Below the pieces are notes generated by a model that saw nothing but the letters and a program-made list of their open reading frames with translations, had not been told where the DNA came from and did not search any database. A program made the position numbers and the translations under genes. This document shows positions 31,902 to 40,413 of a stretch of 64,000 nucleotides of DNA, one piece after another; within the stretch, counting starts at the first letter, position 1; the number at the start of each line of letters is the position of its first letter. Source of the stretch: Micromonospora sp. MH99 (GTDB taxonomy: Bacteria; Actinomycetota; Actinomycetes; Mycobacteriales; Micromonosporaceae); contig NZ_MUZA01000005.1 of the NCBI RefSeq assembly GCF_021442385.1, forward strand, positions 1-64,000, in the 5' to 3' direction.

Positions 31902-34355
31902 TTGGCGTCGAGCACGAGGTCCCACGCGGCCCGACCCTACCCGAGGAGTCGACGCGCCTGGAAGATCGCCGGTCGGATGCGCCTCATCGTGGCGGCACCA
32001 CTGGTGGCCGTGATCGGGTTCGCCGGCCTCGCGCTGACCGAGAGCGCGCGCCAGACGACCCGCGCCAGCGACCTCGAGGTCGTGGCACGCCTCGGCGCCG
32101 AGGCCGGCGACCTGGCGTACCGGCTGCAACGCGAACGGGCCGCCGCCGCCGACCTGCTCACCCACCCCGACGCAGAGCAGCAGGACGCCTTCGGCGTGGA
32201 GCTGGGCGCCACCGACGCCGCCGTCGAGCGGTACCGCCGACAACGCGACAAGGTGCCCACCGACGCCGACGCGGCACTCCTGCGCCGCATCGACGCGGCG
32301 TTGGACGGTCTGGCTCCGCTGCGCACCCAGGTCCGCACGGCCGAGCACGCCTCGGTGTCCGCGATGACCTTCAGCTACCGCATCGCCATCGCCGACCTGA
32401 TCACCTTCCGGGAGAACGTCTCGCACGGCGTCGTCAACGCCCGGCTCGCCGACGGGATCCGAGCCTCGGCCGCCCTGTCGAAGACCGCCGAGGCGATCGG
32501 CCAACAACAGGTCGCCGTGCTCCGCGCCGTCGCGGCCGGCGAGCTGACCCCCGCCACCCAGCAGGACATCACCGCCGCCCGCACCAGCTACACCGAGTCC
32601 AGCCTGTCGTTCCTGGCCCTCGCCCCGACCGAGTGGAGCATCTGGTGGGAGCAGGCCGGCACCGGAAAGGAGGCGCTCGCCCTGCAACGGATGCAGGACG
32701 AGGTGTCCCGCGCCCAGCCGGGCACGCCACTGCGCCTGAAGACCGCCGACTGGGTGACCACGACACAGCAGCGCGCCGCCCGCCTCGCCGACCTGCGGGG
32801 GCGCGTCGACGTCGCGGTGCTCGACGACGTCCGGGCCGCCCACGCCGACCAGCGTCGCAGGGCCGTGGCCGAGGCGATCGGCGTCCTGCTGGCGCTGCTG
32901 CTGACCGCGCTCGTGACCTGGGCCGTCGCCCGGCAGATCACCCGCCGGCTGCGACGGCTGCGCGACGCGGCCAACGCCCTCGCGTTCGAACAGCTCCCCG
33001 CCGTGGTGGCCCGGCTGCAGCGCCCCGACAGCGCGAGCGTCGACCCCGACGAGCTGGCCCGTCAACAGTCCACCGCGGCCCTGGAACCCTCCAGCGACGA
33101 CGAGATCGGCGAGCTGGGTCAGGCGTTCACCGCCGTGCACCAGGCAGCCGTGCGGACCGCCGCCGAACAGGCCGTGATGCGCGCCAACACCGCCGACATC
33201 TTCATCCACCTGAGCCGACGCGAACAGCGGCTTGTCGACGCCGTCCTGGCCCAGGTCGACCGGGTCGAACGGGACGAGACCGACCCCGACCGCCTGGACC
33301 AGCTCTACACCCTGGACAACCTGGCGACCCGGATGGGCCGCATCAACGCCAGCCTGCTCGTGCTCGGCGGCGTCGGCGTGGGCCGGGTACGTCGACACGA
33401 CGTCCCGCTGCAACAGGTGCTCCAGGCGGCGCTGTCCCAGATCGAGCACTACGCGCGCATCCGGCTCGGCATGATCGACGGCGACGTCGCCGTGGCCGCC
33501 AAGTCCGTCGACGAGGTCGTGCACCTGCTCGCCGAACTCATGGACAACGCGACCGCGTACTCGCCGCCGGGCAGCGAGACCTGGGTGAGCGGCCGCAGCC
33601 TCGGCGACCGGGTCATCATCCAGATCAGCGACGAGGGCGTGGGTCTGCCCCCACAACGGTTGCAGCAGCTCAACGAGCTGCTGGCCCGGCCGCCCGCCAT
33701 CGACGTCGCCGCCGTACGGGCCATGGGGCTCGTCGTCGTGGGCCAACTCGCCGCCCGCCTCGGCGCCAGCGTCCAACTGCGTCGCGGCCCCCGCCGCGGC
33801 ACCCTCGCCGAGGCGACACTGCCCGCGGCGATGATCCGGTCGTTGCCGCCGGAGGAGTACCTGCTCGCGCCCGGCCGGCTGTCGCGGCGGGCCGCCCGCA
33901 CATCCGCACCCCCGCCGTACCGGCCGCGGCCCGAGCCCACCGCCGGGCACGCCCCCGCCGCGCGGACCCTCCCGGCGGCGCCCGTGTTCCGCCCGACGCC
34001 CAGCGTGGACCCCGGCGACGCGCCGACCGAGGAGCTGCTCATCTTCGAACAGGTCAACCACTGGTTCCACGCCGATGTCGTCGACTCCTCCGACGGCCGG
34101 CAGTGGTCCAGCCCCGCCGACGACGCCTGGCGTACCGCCGCGCAGGCGCACACCCCCGACGTGGCCACGACCACCAACTCCGGCCTGCCCAAACGGCAGC
34201 CGCAACGACACCTGGTGCCCGGCGGCGTCACCGTGGCGCCGCAACAACAACGCTCCGAATACCGGGACCCGGCCCAGGTCGCCAGCGCGATGGCCGCGTA
34301 CGCGCGCGGAGTGGCGGCCCGCCGACGCACCCCGATCAACAGCGGCAATTCATGA
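31902..34355 (+). CDS. conservon-type nitrate/nitrite-sensing-domain sensor kinase (CvnA-like), H-box histidine absent
   Basis: An 817-residue membrane kinase-like protein. An N-terminal helix ([19 protein letters not shown]) and a second near residue 325-345 flank an extracellular helical nitrate/nitrite-sensing-type domain; a HAMP-like segment follows. The dimerisation region reads [20 protein letters not shown], where CvnA relatives have LDHLATRMRR, so the expected phospho-accepting histidine is Asn. The ATPase is intact: [14 protein letters not shown] (N box), [10 protein letters not shown] (G1) and [14 protein letters not shown]. The C-terminal 180 residues are Pro-rich and disordered. 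TTG start at 31902 after GGGAG. It heads an operon with a roadblock protein and an ABC transporter. Confidence 0.85.
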   Translation: MASSTRSHAARPYPRSRRAWKIAGRMRLIVAAPLVAVIGFAGLALTESARQTTRASDLEVVARLGAEAGDLAYRLQRERAAAADLLTHPDAEQQDAFGVELGATDAAVERYRRQRDKVPTDADAALLRRIDAALDGLAPLRTQVRTAEHASVSAMTFSYRIAIADLITFRENVSHGVVNARLADGIRASAALSKTAEAIGQQQVAVLRAVAAGELTPATQQDITAARTSYTESSLSFLALAPTEWSIWWEQAGTGKEALALQRMQDEVSRAQPGTPLRLKTADWVTTTQQRAARLADLRGRVDVAVLDDVRAAHADQRRRAVAEAIGVLLALLLTALVTWAVARQITRRLRRLRDAANALAFEQLPAVVARLQRPDSASVDPDELARQQSTAALEPSSDDEIGELGQAFTAVHQAAVRTAAEQAVMRANTADIFIHLSRREQRLVDAVLAQVDRVERDETDPDRLDQLYTLDNLATRMGRINASLLVLGGVGVGRVRRHDVPLQQVLQAALSQIEHYARIRLGMIDGDVAVAAKSVDEVVHLLAELMDNATAYSPPGSETWVSGRSLGDRVIIQISDEGVGLPPQRLQQLNELLARPPAIDVAAVRAMGLVVVGQLAARLGASVQLRRGPRRGTLAEATLPAAMIRSLPPEEYLLAPGRLSRRAARTSAPPPYRPRPEPTAGHAPAARTLPAAPVFRPTPSVDPGDAPTEELLIFEQVNHWFHADVVDSSDGRQWSSPADDAWRTAAQAHTPDVATTTNSGLPKRQPQRHLVPGGVTVAPQQQRSEYRDPAQVASAMAAYARGVAARRRTPINSGNS

Positions 34356-34371
34356 CCGACAGGGAGAGCAC

Positions 34372-34776
34372 GTGACCGACCACCAGGACCTCGGCTGGCT
34401 GCTGGACAGCTTCGCCGAGCGCGCGACCGAGGTCAGCCATGCGATAGCCATCTCCAGTGACGGCCTGATGGTGGCCGCCACCCGCGACCTGCCGCCGGAC
34501 CGGGCCGACCAGCTCGCCGCGACGGGCAGCGGCCTGGTCAGCCTGCTGCGCGGCGCGGCTGCCTTCTTCGACGCGGGGGCGGTGATCTCCAACGTCACCC
34601 AGCTCGAAGGCGGATTCATGTTCTCGATGGCCTTCAACGACGGGGCGTCGCTGCTGGTGCTCGCCGCGCCCGAGTGCGACGTGGGCAAGGTCTCCTACGA
34701 GATGACGGAGCTGGCCAACCGGATCGGCGACGCGCTGACCCCCGCGGCCCGTGCGGCGCTCGCCCGCAGCCGCTGA
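34372..34776 (+). CDS. roadblock/LC7 domain protein (CvnB-like)
   Basis: A 134-residue roadblock/LC7 protein. LGWLLDSFAERATEVSHAIA, SSDGLMVAATRDLPPDRADQ and FMFSMAFNDGASLLVLAAPE are typical of CvnB, the second gene of actinomycete conservons. In those systems CvnB binds a small GTPase-like CvnD with CvnC (DUF742). GTG 34372 follows AGGGAGAG, 16 bases after the kinase stop. Neither cvnC nor cvnD follows; instead a solute-binding protein begins 38 bases later. The partner of this roadblock protein is therefore unclear, and it may act on the kinase or transporter. Confidence 0.9.
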   Translation: MTDHQDLGWLLDSFAERATEVSHAIAISSDGLMVAATRDLPPDRADQLAATGSGLVSLLRGAAAFFDAGAVISNVTQLEGGFMFSMAFNDGASLLVLAAPECDVGKVSYEMTELANRIGDALTPAARAALARSR

Positions 34777-34814
34777 CCCCACCGACAGACCCCTCCCCTT
34801 CCCCTGGAGACGAC

Positions 34815-36008
34815 ATGTCCCTCACCACCCCTGCGCGCAGCCGTGCCCTCACCGCCGCGCTGCTCGCGCTCGTGCTGACCGCCAGCACAGCCTGCGCCGA
34901 CGATGAGCCCGGCACGACCGGCGGCGGATCCATCAAGATCGGTCTGCTCGCCTCGCTGTCCGGCACGTACCAGTCCGTCGGCAAGGAGATCCGCGACGGC
35001 TTCGAGCTGTACCTGGACACGCACGACGGCAAGCTCGGCGGCCGGCAAGTCGACCTCGTCGTCGCCGACGAGGGCAACGGCGCCGCGACCGCCGTGCCCG
35101 CCGCGACCAAGCTGCTCAAGCAGGACCGCGTGGCCGCGCTCACCGGCATCGTCGGCGGCGGTTCGGTGGCCGGCGTCTACCCGCTGCTGCAGGAGACCAA
35201 GGTCCCGCTCGTCGGCTCCAACGGCCGACCCGAGATCAAGGACGTCTCCCGGGTCTGGCACACCTCGTACCTCTCCGACGAGCCGGGCGCCGCGATCGCC
35301 CAGCACGTCAAGGACAACGTCAAGGGCTCGGTGTACGCCATCGGCCCCGACTACCAGGGCGGCTGGGACGAGCTGCGCGGCTTCACCGAGGCATTCGCGA
35401 AGGCCGGCGGAACGCTCGCCAACCCCGACGGCAAGACCACCTTCACCCCGTTCCCGGCCACCACCAACTTCACGCCGTACTTCGCGCGGATCAAGGCGTC
35501 CGGCGCGCAGGCGGTCTACACCTTCTACGCCGGCAGCGCGGCCGTCGACTTCGTCAAGCAGTACGCGCAGTCCGAGATCAAGGACATTCCGCTGTACGCG
35601 GCCGGCTTCCTCACCGAGGGCGGCGTGCTCAACGCGCAGGGCGAGGCGGCCCGGGACATCTTCTCGGTGCTCAACTACTCCCCCGACCTCGACAACGCCG
35701 AGAACCGGGGCTTCGTCGCAGCGTGGAAGGCCAAGCACGACGGGTCGCCGACGACGTACGCCCTGGCGTCGTACGACGCGGCGGCGGTGCTCGACCGGGC
35801 CATCGGGGCGGCCGGCGACGACCCGACACCGGAGGCCATCAACGCGCAGATCGGCAAGCTCGGGCAGATCGCCAGCCCGCGCGGCGCGTGGCAGTTCTCC
35901 ACCGTCACGCACTCGCCGGTGCAGAAGTGGTACCTGCGTCAGGTCCGCCAGGACGGTCGGGCGCTGTCCAACACCGTCGTGGGTGACCTCGCGACCATCG
36001 GCCGGTGA
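34815..36008 (+). CDS. ABC transporter substrate-binding lipoprotein, branched-chain amino acid type
   Basis: A 397-residue periplasmic-binding-protein-like lipoprotein (Peripla_BP_6/LivK family). The signal peptide ends in LVLTASTAC, a lipobox with lipidated Cys at about residue 28. The mature part starts IKIGLLASLSGTYQSVGKEI, then GGSVAGVYPLLQETKVPLVG and VYAIGPDYQGGWDELRGF. LivK relatives bind branched-chain amino acids, amides, urea or aromatic compounds, and the ligand here cannot be told. ATG 34815 follows TGGAGA. The stop overlaps the permease start by GTGA. Confidence 0.9.
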   Translation: MSLTTPARSRALTAALLALVLTASTACADDEPGTTGGGSIKIGLLASLSGTYQSVGKEIRDGFELYLDTHDGKLGGRQVDLVVADEGNGAATAVPAATKLLKQDRVAALTGIVGGGSVAGVYPLLQETKVPLVGSNGRPEIKDVSRVWHTSYLSDEPGAAIAQHVKDNVKGSVYAIGPDYQGGWDELRGFTEAFAKAGGTLANPDGKTTFTPFPATTNFTPYFARIKASGAQAVYTFYAGSAAVDFVKQYAQSEIKDIPLYAAGFLTEGGVLNAQGEAARDIFSVLNYSPDLDNAENRGFVAAWKAKHDGSPTTYALASYDAAAVLDRAIGAAGDDPTPEAINAQIGKLGQIASPRGAWQFSTVTHSPVQKWYLRQVRQDGRALSNTVVGDLATIGR

Positions 36009-36901
36009 TCGCGGTGGCGGCCGGCCCGAACCGGATCGACCCGTACGTCATCCCGGCGCTGGACGGTGTCGCCTACGGGCTGCTCGTCTTCGTGGCGGCG
36101 GCGGGCCTGGTCTTCTGTTTCGGCGTCGCCAACATCCTCAACCTGGCGCACGGCATGCTGTACGCGATCGGCGGCTACACGGCCGCGGCGCTGCTCGACG
36201 GCGGTTGGGCGAGTCTGGCCCTGGCGCTGGGTGTCGGCGTGCTGGCCGCCGCCGCGGCGGGTGTGCTGCTCGCCGGCCTGCTCACACCTGTCGCCACCGG
36301 CAACCATCTCACCCAGGCGCTGCTGACCTTCGGGGTGGCGCTGGCCGGCGGCAGCCTGCTCGTCGCCGGCTTCGGGCCCGACGATCCGCAGGTGCTGGTG
36401 CCCGCCGCCCTCGACGGGTCGGTGGCGGTCGCCGGGCACCGCTACGCCGCGTACCGGCTGGTGTTCATCGTCGTGGCCGCGGCGCTCGCGGCCGGGCTCT
36501 ACCTGACGGTGCGGCGGACCCGGGCCGGGATGCTGGTCCGCGCCGCCGTGGACGACCCGGAGATGGTCGCCTGCCTGGGCGTGAGCCCCACGCGGATCCG
36601 GGTCGGTGTGCTCGCCGCCGGTGGCGCGCTGGCCGGCGCGGCCGGGGTTCTGGGCGCCCCGATCATCGGCCCCGGGGCCGACACCGCCGACACGGTGCTG
36701 CTGCTCTCGCTCGTGGTCGTCGTCCTCGGCGGCCTCGGATCCATGGGAGGCACCCTGCTCGCGGCGCTGGCGATCGGGGAGATCCAGACCCTGGGCGTGG
36801 CGCTGCTGCCGTCGGCCGCCCCGTTCCTGCTGTTCGCCGCCATGGCCGCCGTGCTCGCCGTGCGGGCACGGGGCCTGGCCCCACGGTGGGCGGCGGCGTG
36901 A
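36005..36901 (+). CDS. branched-chain amino acid-type ABC permease (LivH-like)
   Basis: A 298-residue permease with about eight membrane helices. GVANILNLAHGMLYAIGGYT is the LivH signature region. RTRAGMLVRAAVDDPEMVACLGVSP is the cytoplasmic coupling segment contacting the ATPases, and LGGLGSMGGTLLAALAIGEI closes the core. GTG start overlaps the binding-protein stop. Its stop overlaps livM, so the transporter genes form one translationally linked block. Confidence 0.92.
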   Translation: MIAVAAGPNRIDPYVIPALDGVAYGLLVFVAAAGLVFCFGVANILNLAHGMLYAIGGYTAAALLDGGWASLALALGVGVLAAAAAGVLLAGLLTPVATGNHLTQALLTFGVALAGGSLLVAGFGPDDPQVLVPAALDGSVAVAGHRYAAYRLVFIVVAAALAAGLYLTVRRTRAGMLVRAAVDDPEMVACLGVSPTRIRVGVLAAGGALAGAAGVLGAPIIGPGADTADTVLLLSLVVVVLGGLGSMGGTLLAALAIGEIQTLGVALLPSAAPFLLFAAMAAVLAVRARGLAPRWAAA

Positions 36902-37926
36902 GGGACGAGGTGATCCGCCGGGTACGTCTCGCCGTCGCGACGGTCGTCCTGGCCGGCCTGGTCGTGGTGCCGTGGGTGGTGGACGACTACACCGCGGCGA
37001 TCCTCGCCCGGACGCTCGCGCTGGGCCTGGTCGGGGTGAGCGTGGCGCTGCTCACCGGTGTCGCCGGCATGCCCACCCTGGGCCAGACCGCGCCGTACGC
37101 CGCCGGCGCGTACGCCAGCGCCGTGCTCGGCAGCCAGGTCTCCGACGTCGGCGTCGTGCAGGTCGCCGTGGCGGCGCTGGCCGGGGCGACGCTCGCCGCC
37201 GTGACCCTGCCGCTGATCGTCCCGGCCCGGGGAGTCATCGTCCTGATGATCACCCTGGCGATCGGCGAACTCGCCGTGACCGTCCTCGGGCGCTGGCGGT
37301 CGGTGACCGGTGGCACGGACGGCCTGGCCGGCATCACCCCGGTCCGTCCACTGTGGGGGCTGCCGGTCCTGGCCACCGACCAGGCCCGCTATCTCTACAC
37401 GCTGGCCGTCGTGGCGACACTCGTCGGCGCGGTGCTCCTGCTGCTGCGGACCCGGGTCGGGCCGCTGCTGCGCGCCGGCCGGGACGACGAGATGCGGCTG
37501 CGGGCCAGCGGGCACCGGGTGGGGCTGTACCTGTCCGGCGCACACGTCGCCGCCGGGGCGATCGCCGGCGCCGCCGGCTCCCTGCTCGTCGTCGCCCAGC
37601 AGTACATCTCCCCCGCCGACTTCGGCTTCGACACCTCCGCGCTGCTCCTGCTCGGGGTCGTCATCGGCGGCACCGCGTCGATCGGCGGCGCGCTGGTCGG
37701 GGCGGCGCTCGTCATCGCCGTACGGGACTGGTTGTTCGGGGTGCTGCCCGGTCACGCGCCGCTGGTGCTGGGCGCCCTGTTCGTGGCGACGGTCTACCTG
37801 CTGCCCACCGGCGTCACCCGGGTCCGCCGACCGCGCGGCGGATCCCGGCCACCGATCCCCGCGCCGCGCCAGCCGGCTGCGACACCCACCCGCGACCGCG
37901 GCCCGACGCCGGAGCTGCGGGTATGA
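36898..37926 (+). CDS. branched-chain amino acid-type ABC permease (LivM-like)
   Basis: A 342-residue second permease. LLTGVAGMPTLGQTAPYAAG is the LivM start motif, GRWRSVTGGTDGLAGITPVR the conserved loop and LRASGHRVGLYLSGAHVAAG the coupling segment. QYISPADFGFDTSALLLLGV precedes the last helices. A C-terminal tail rich in Pro and Arg (about 35 residues) extends into the cytoplasm. GTG 36898 overlaps the livH stop by four bases; the same frame is open far upstream through the other genes but that part is noncoding. Confidence 0.92.
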   Translation: MRDEVIRRVRLAVATVVLAGLVVVPWVVDDYTAAILARTLALGLVGVSVALLTGVAGMPTLGQTAPYAAGAYASAVLGSQVSDVGVVQVAVAALAGATLAAVTLPLIVPARGVIVLMITLAIGELAVTVLGRWRSVTGGTDGLAGITPVRPLWGLPVLATDQARYLYTLAVVATLVGAVLLLLRTRVGPLLRAGRDDEMRLRASGHRVGLYLSGAHVAAGAIAGAAGSLLVVAQQYISPADFGFDTSALLLLGVVIGGTASIGGALVGAALVIAVRDWLFGVLPGHAPLVLGALFVATVYLLPTGVTRVRRPRGGSRPPIPAPRQPAATPTRDRGPTPELRV

Positions 37927-38666
37927 ACTGCCTGCTGAGCGCCGAGAAGATCAGCGTGCGGTACGGCTCGCTGGCCGCGCTCACCGACGTCGACCTGTGC
38001 GTGCACGACGGCCAGCGACACGCAGTGATCGGGCCGAACGGGGCCGGCAAGACGACCCTGCTCAACGTGCTCGGCGCCACGACACGGCCGCAGCGCGGCA
38101 CGGTGCGCTTCGCCGGCCGCGACGTCAGCCGGCTCGGTCCGGCGGCGCGGGCCCGCCGCGGCATCAACCGGACCCATCAGCGCCCCGCGGTCTTCGCGAC
38201 CCTCACCACGATCGAGAACATCGAGGTCGCCGCCCTGCCGCGAACCATCCGACGTCGCAGGTGGTGGCCCGGTGGGACCCGGGGCACGGCCCGCCGGCTC
38301 GCCGCCGGCCTGCTCGACCAGCTGGGCCTGTCCGATCTCGCGACGGTGCCGGCCGGTCACCTCGCGCACGGCCAGCGCCGGCAGGTGGAGATCGCGATGG
38401 CCCTCGCCGGCCGTCCGCGCCTGCTGCTGCTCGACGAGCCGGCGGCCGGGCTGTCGGCCACCGAGGTCGACCGGCTGGCCGAGCTGCTGGCGGCGCTGCC
38501 CCGGGAGGTCGCCGTGCTGCTGGTCGAACACCATCTGGACCTGGTGTACGCCCTCTGCGACACCGTCACCGTGCTGCGCGACGGCCGGACACTGGCCGCC
38601 GGCACACCTGACGAGATCCGTACCTCGCCGCTGGTGCGGCAGGCCTACGCCGACGGGATGTCCTGA
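37923..38666 (+). CDS. ABC transporter ATPase (LivG-like)
   Basis: A 247-residue ATP-binding subunit. Walker A GPNGAGKTT lies near residues 38-46. The Q-loop region INRTHQRPAVFATLTTIENI shows the LivG form. The signature helix is LAHGQRRQVEIAMALAG in place of LSGGQ, and Walker B is LLLLDEPAAG, followed by the H-loop in VEHHLD. It drives the LivH/LivM permeases. The start overlaps the livM stop by ATGA and the end shares one base with livF. Confidence 0.93.
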   Translation: MNCLLSAEKISVRYGSLAALTDVDLCVHDGQRHAVIGPNGAGKTTLLNVLGATTRPQRGTVRFAGRDVSRLGPAARARRGINRTHQRPAVFATLTTIENIEVAALPRTIRRRRWWPGGTRGTARRLAAGLLDQLGLSDLATVPAGHLAHGQRRQVEIAMALAGRPRLLLLDEPAAGLSATEVDRLAELLAALPREVAVLLVEHHLDLVYALCDTVTVLRDGRTLAAGTPDEIRTSPLVRQAYADGMS

Positions 38667-39436
38667 TGCTGTACGTGGAGCGGCTCTGCGCCGGCTACGC
38701 CGGGGGGATCGTGCTGCACGAGGTGGACCTCCGGGTGCACCCGGGCAGCATCCAGGCAGTGGTGGGCCGCAACGGGGCGGGCAAGAGCACCCTCGTGCAC
38801 ACCATCGCCGGGTTGGTGCGCGCCTCCAGCGGACGCATCGAGATCGGCGGCGTCCACGTGGCCGGGCGGCAGCCCCACCGGGTCGCCCAGTCCGGCGTCG
38901 GCCTCGTGCCGCAGGGCCGGCGGGTCTTCTCCCGGTTGACGGTGGCCGAGCACCTCGTCCTGGCGGCGTCGCCGTGGCGGGCCGCGACACCGGGCGGCGA
39001 GGGCTGGACGGTGCCCCGGATCCTCGAACTGCTGCCCCGGCTGGCGGCACGGCTGCGCCACCGCGGCTGCGAGCTCTCCGGCGGCGAGCAGCAGATGCTG
39101 GCCATCGCTCGCGCGCTGCTCGGTCAGCCACGGGTGCTGCTGCTCGACGAGCCCTGCGAGGGGCTCTCCCCCGACCTGGCCGCCCGGGTCCGCGACCTCA
39201 TCGGCCACCTGGCCGCCGGAGGTCTGACCGTGCTGCTCGTCGAACAGCAGCTCCGCCACGCGATCGAGGTCGCCGACCGGGTCGCGGTGCTGGAGTACGG
39301 CCGGGTCGTCTACGACCGGCCGACAACCGAGGCGCGCAGCGACCCGGGTCCGCTGGAGGCGATCGTCGGCATCGCCCCCACCGCGTCGCCCCCGGTGACC
39401 CGATCGACCCCTCGGCTCTGGGCCGACACCCCGTAG
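38666..39436 (+). CDS. ABC transporter ATPase (LivF-like) with repeat-encoded tail
   Basis: A 256-residue ATPase. Walker A GRNGAGKST, LivF segment GVGLVPQGRRVFSRLTVAEH, signature ELSGGEQQMLAIARALL, Walker B VLLLDEPCEGL and H-loop after LLVEQQL are all present. The last 13 residues (VTRSTPRLWADTP) are encoded by the first unit of a tandem DNA repeat. The TAG stop lies at the end of that unit and the same frame would otherwise run into the methyltransferase gene. It probably pairs with the LivG-like protein as a heterodimer. Confidence 0.92.
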   Translation: MLYVERLCAGYAGGIVLHEVDLRVHPGSIQAVVGRNGAGKSTLVHTIAGLVRASSGRIEIGGVHVAGRQPHRVAQSGVGLVPQGRRVFSRLTVAEHLVLAASPWRAATPGGEGWTVPRILELLPRLAARLRHRGCELSGGEQQMLAIARALLGQPRVLLLDEPCEGLSPDLAARVRDLIGHLAAGGLTVLLVEQQLRHAIEVADRVAVLEYGRVVYDRPTTEARSDPGPLEAIVGIAPTASPPVTRSTPRLWADTP

Positions 39437-39494
39437 GTCACCCGATCCGTCGGCCCACCGGCCGACACCCCGCTAGTCACCCGATCCCTCTCGG
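39395..39494 (+). repeat. tandem repeat spanning the livF stop codon
   Basis: Three head-to-tail units: 39395-39436 (42 bases), 39437-39475 (39 bases) and a partial 39476-39494. Each begins GTGACCCGATC or GTCACCCGATCC, and the first two end GGCCGACACCCCG plus TAG or CTA. Unit lengths are multiples of three, keeping the livF frame. Only the TAG in unit one closes livF; unit two has CTA there. Confidence 0.8.
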
Positions 39495-39508
39495 AGAGGC
39501 AGAAGACG

Positions 39509-40312
39509 ATGGCGACCCCCACCAGTGATGGCGCGTACACCTTCGACAACGGCGCACCGGACGCGGTCCCGCAGATGCGGGCGCTGGAGTCCTTCCTGGA
39601 CCCGATCACGATGCGCCGCCTGGCCCGCCCGGTGCTACGCCTCGGCTCGACCTGCTGGGAGGTCGGGGCCGGTGGCGGCTCGATGGCCCGGCGGATCGCC
39701 CGCGCGGTCGGCACGGACGGGCACGTGCTGGCCACCGACATCGACCCCACGCACCTCGTGGCGGAGGGCAACCTGCGCGTACGCCGGCACGACGTGCGCG
39801 CGGACCTCCCGCCCGGGGACACGTTCGACCTGGTCCACGCCCGTCTCGTGCTGCTGCACCTGCCCGAGCGCCGACGGGTCCTGCGCACCCTCGCGGGCGC
39901 GCTGGCGCCCGACGGCTGGCTGCTCGTCGAGGAGTTCGACTGCACGACGCCGGTGCGGGTGCTGAACGCGCCGAGCGACGACGCCGCGAAGCTGTTCGCG
40001 CAGGTGATGGACACCATGATGGGTGTGTTGCAGGACCACGGCGCCGACCTGGGGTGGGCGCAGGACGTGCACACCGAGATGGTCCTCGCGGGCCTCGTCG
40101 ACGTGGACACCATCACCCACTCGCAGAGCTGGGCGGGCGGGTCGAGCGGCACGTCGCTCTACGAGACGAACTCCCGGCAGTTGGAGCCGGACCTGCTGGC
40201 GGCGGGTCTGTCGCCCCAGCAGCTCACCGCCTTTCGTCGACTGACGCGCGACCCCGCGTTCGCCGTCATGTCGTACCACTTCGTCTCCACGCGCGGCCGT
40301 CTGGCCGGTTAG
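39509..40312 (+). CDS. class I SAM-dependent methyltransferase
   Basis: A 267-residue methyltransferase. The glycine-rich SAM loop is WEVGAGGGSMARRIARAVG, followed by the acidic ribose ligand in VLATDIDPTHL, a DVRADLPPGDTFDLVHAR motif and LLHLPERRRVLRTLAGALAP (motif IV region). The C-terminal half supplies a substrate lid. Substrate unknown. ATG 39509 follows GGAGAGG. It is 72 bases from livF, in the same frame, and likely shares the transporter transcript. Confidence 0.88.
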   Translation: MATPTSDGAYTFDNGAPDAVPQMRALESFLDPITMRRLARPVLRLGSTCWEVGAGGGSMARRIARAVGTDGHVLATDIDPTHLVAEGNLRVRRHDVRADLPPGDTFDLVHARLVLLHLPERRRVLRTLAGALAPDGWLLVEEFDCTTPVRVLNAPSDDAAKLFAQVMDTMMGVLQDHGADLGWAQDVHTEMVLAGLVDVDTITHSQSWAGGSSGTSLYETNSRQLEPDLLAAGLSPQQLTAFRRLTRDPAFAVMSYHFVSTRGRLAG

Positions 40313-40320
40313 ACCCCCCG

Positions 40321-40350
40321 GTGCGGCCCGCCTCGCGTGGCGGGCCGCAC
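40321..40350. terminator. hairpin terminator after the methyltransferase
   Basis: GTGCGGCCCGCC (40321-40332) pairs exactly with GGCGGGCCGCAC (40339-40350) across a 6-base loop, 8 bases past the stop and ahead of the convergent phosphodiester glycosidase gene. Confidence 0.82.
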
Positions 40351-40413
40351 ACCCCCTCAAGCGTCCTAGGAAAGAACTGTGGCGCGGGCGGTGCGCCAAC
40401 CCGGACAGCTCGG

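Noticed and set aside
31896..34250. 784-codon minus-strand open frame opposite the sensor kinase
   Set aside because: Composition is Gly/Arg/His-rich and no domain is visible; the kinase on the plus strand has intact motifs.
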